Source: Loigolactobacillus jiayinensis
GTDB taxonomy: Bacteria; Bacillota; Bacilli; Lactobacillales; Lactobacillaceae
NCBI RefSeq assembly: GCF_003946445.1
Contig: NZ_RHOF01000017.1
Location: 1 to 64,000 of the forward strand
DNA length: 64,000 nt
Direction: 5' to 3'
The position numbers and the translations under genes were made by a program. This document shows, piece after piece, positions 63,857 to 64,000 of this stretch. The notes below the pieces were generated by a model that did no database searches, was not told the origin of the DNA, and saw only the letters and a program-made list of their open reading frames with translations. Position 1 is the first letter of the stretch. Every line of letters begins with the position of its first letter.

Positions 63857-64000
63857 ATAGTAAAATTAAAAAGTTCATGTCACCTAAATAAATGGAATTA
63901 TTTAATTTAGCTAATATCCTAAAATTCATTACTTTTATGGCTTAACGCCCGCTGATTGAATCAACTTAGGCCAAATTAGATCAGTGCCACCTTACTAACG

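Overview
The window looks like chromosomal DNA of a low-to-mid G+C Firmicute of the family Lactobacillaceae. The genus is a guess: Loigolactobacillus or Lactiplantibacillus-like. The reasons are the T-box serS, a lysine-riboswitch permease, a catabolic acetolactate pathway, an Mga-type regulator, proline iminopeptidase PepI, D-2-hydroxyacid dehydrogenase, GtfA/GtfB-like glycosyltransferase pairs, a flavin-based extracellular electron transfer locus, and frequent TTG/GTG starts behind strong AGGAGG sites. I see no rRNA, tRNA, CRISPR array, insertion sequence or prophage.

Layout. 0-5 kb: serS with T-box, a deoxynucleoside kinase behind a structured 5' RNA, and an Mga-like regulator. 4.4-9 kb: lysP with L-box riboswitch, then alsS-budA (pyruvate to acetoin). 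9-17.9 kb: a 48-residue protein, Rrf2 regulator, acetyltransferases, an esterase-like hydrolase, RluA-type pseudouridine synthase overlapping recQ, a lipoprotein and an ABC-F ATPase. 18-21 kb: glnQHMP-type amino-acid importer. 21-24.7 kb: D-2-hydroxyacid dehydrogenase with a terminator in its leader, two surface proteins, and a 63-residue protein with a switch-like leader. 24.7-28.2 kb: gdhA, pyridoxal kinase, ECF S component and a guanylate-kinase paralogue. 28.4-33 kb: eno, aroA, aroC, GNAT.

33-40.7 kb: amino-acid permease, MarR regulator, sstT, an unknown membrane protein, and a umuC operon with two small genes. 40.8-47.2 kb: a FLEET-type locus (dmkA, pplA, ndh2, eetA, eetB, dmkB). Here a type II NADH dehydrogenase would pass electrons through a demethylmenaquinone made by DmkA/DmkB and EetA/EetB to the flavoprotein PplA. 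PplA lacks a lipobox here, and the flavin transferase gene fmnB/apbE is not in the window. 47.3-53 kb: Ldh2-type dehydrogenase, two paralogous glycosyltransferases and a DUF1002 secreted protein. 53-57.3 kb: pepI, a histidine phosphatase and a Bce-type ABC transporter. 57.3-60.1 kb: a permease with a 16-codon leader peptide, then a TetR regulator. 60.2-63.8 kb: a minus-strand operon of two glycosyltransferase-8 genes flanked by two acyltransferases, which may make an acylated glycolipid.

The most interesting points are: (1) the GT8/acyltransferase operon; (2) the FLEET locus with an apparently unanchored PplA and an operator over the ndh2 -35 box; (3) the Cys/Pro leader peptide upstream of the permease; (4) several unexplained structured leaders (dak, ldhD, the 63-residue gene) and an orphan terminator that implies a small RNA. 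All function calls come from reading sequence motifs; no database search was run.
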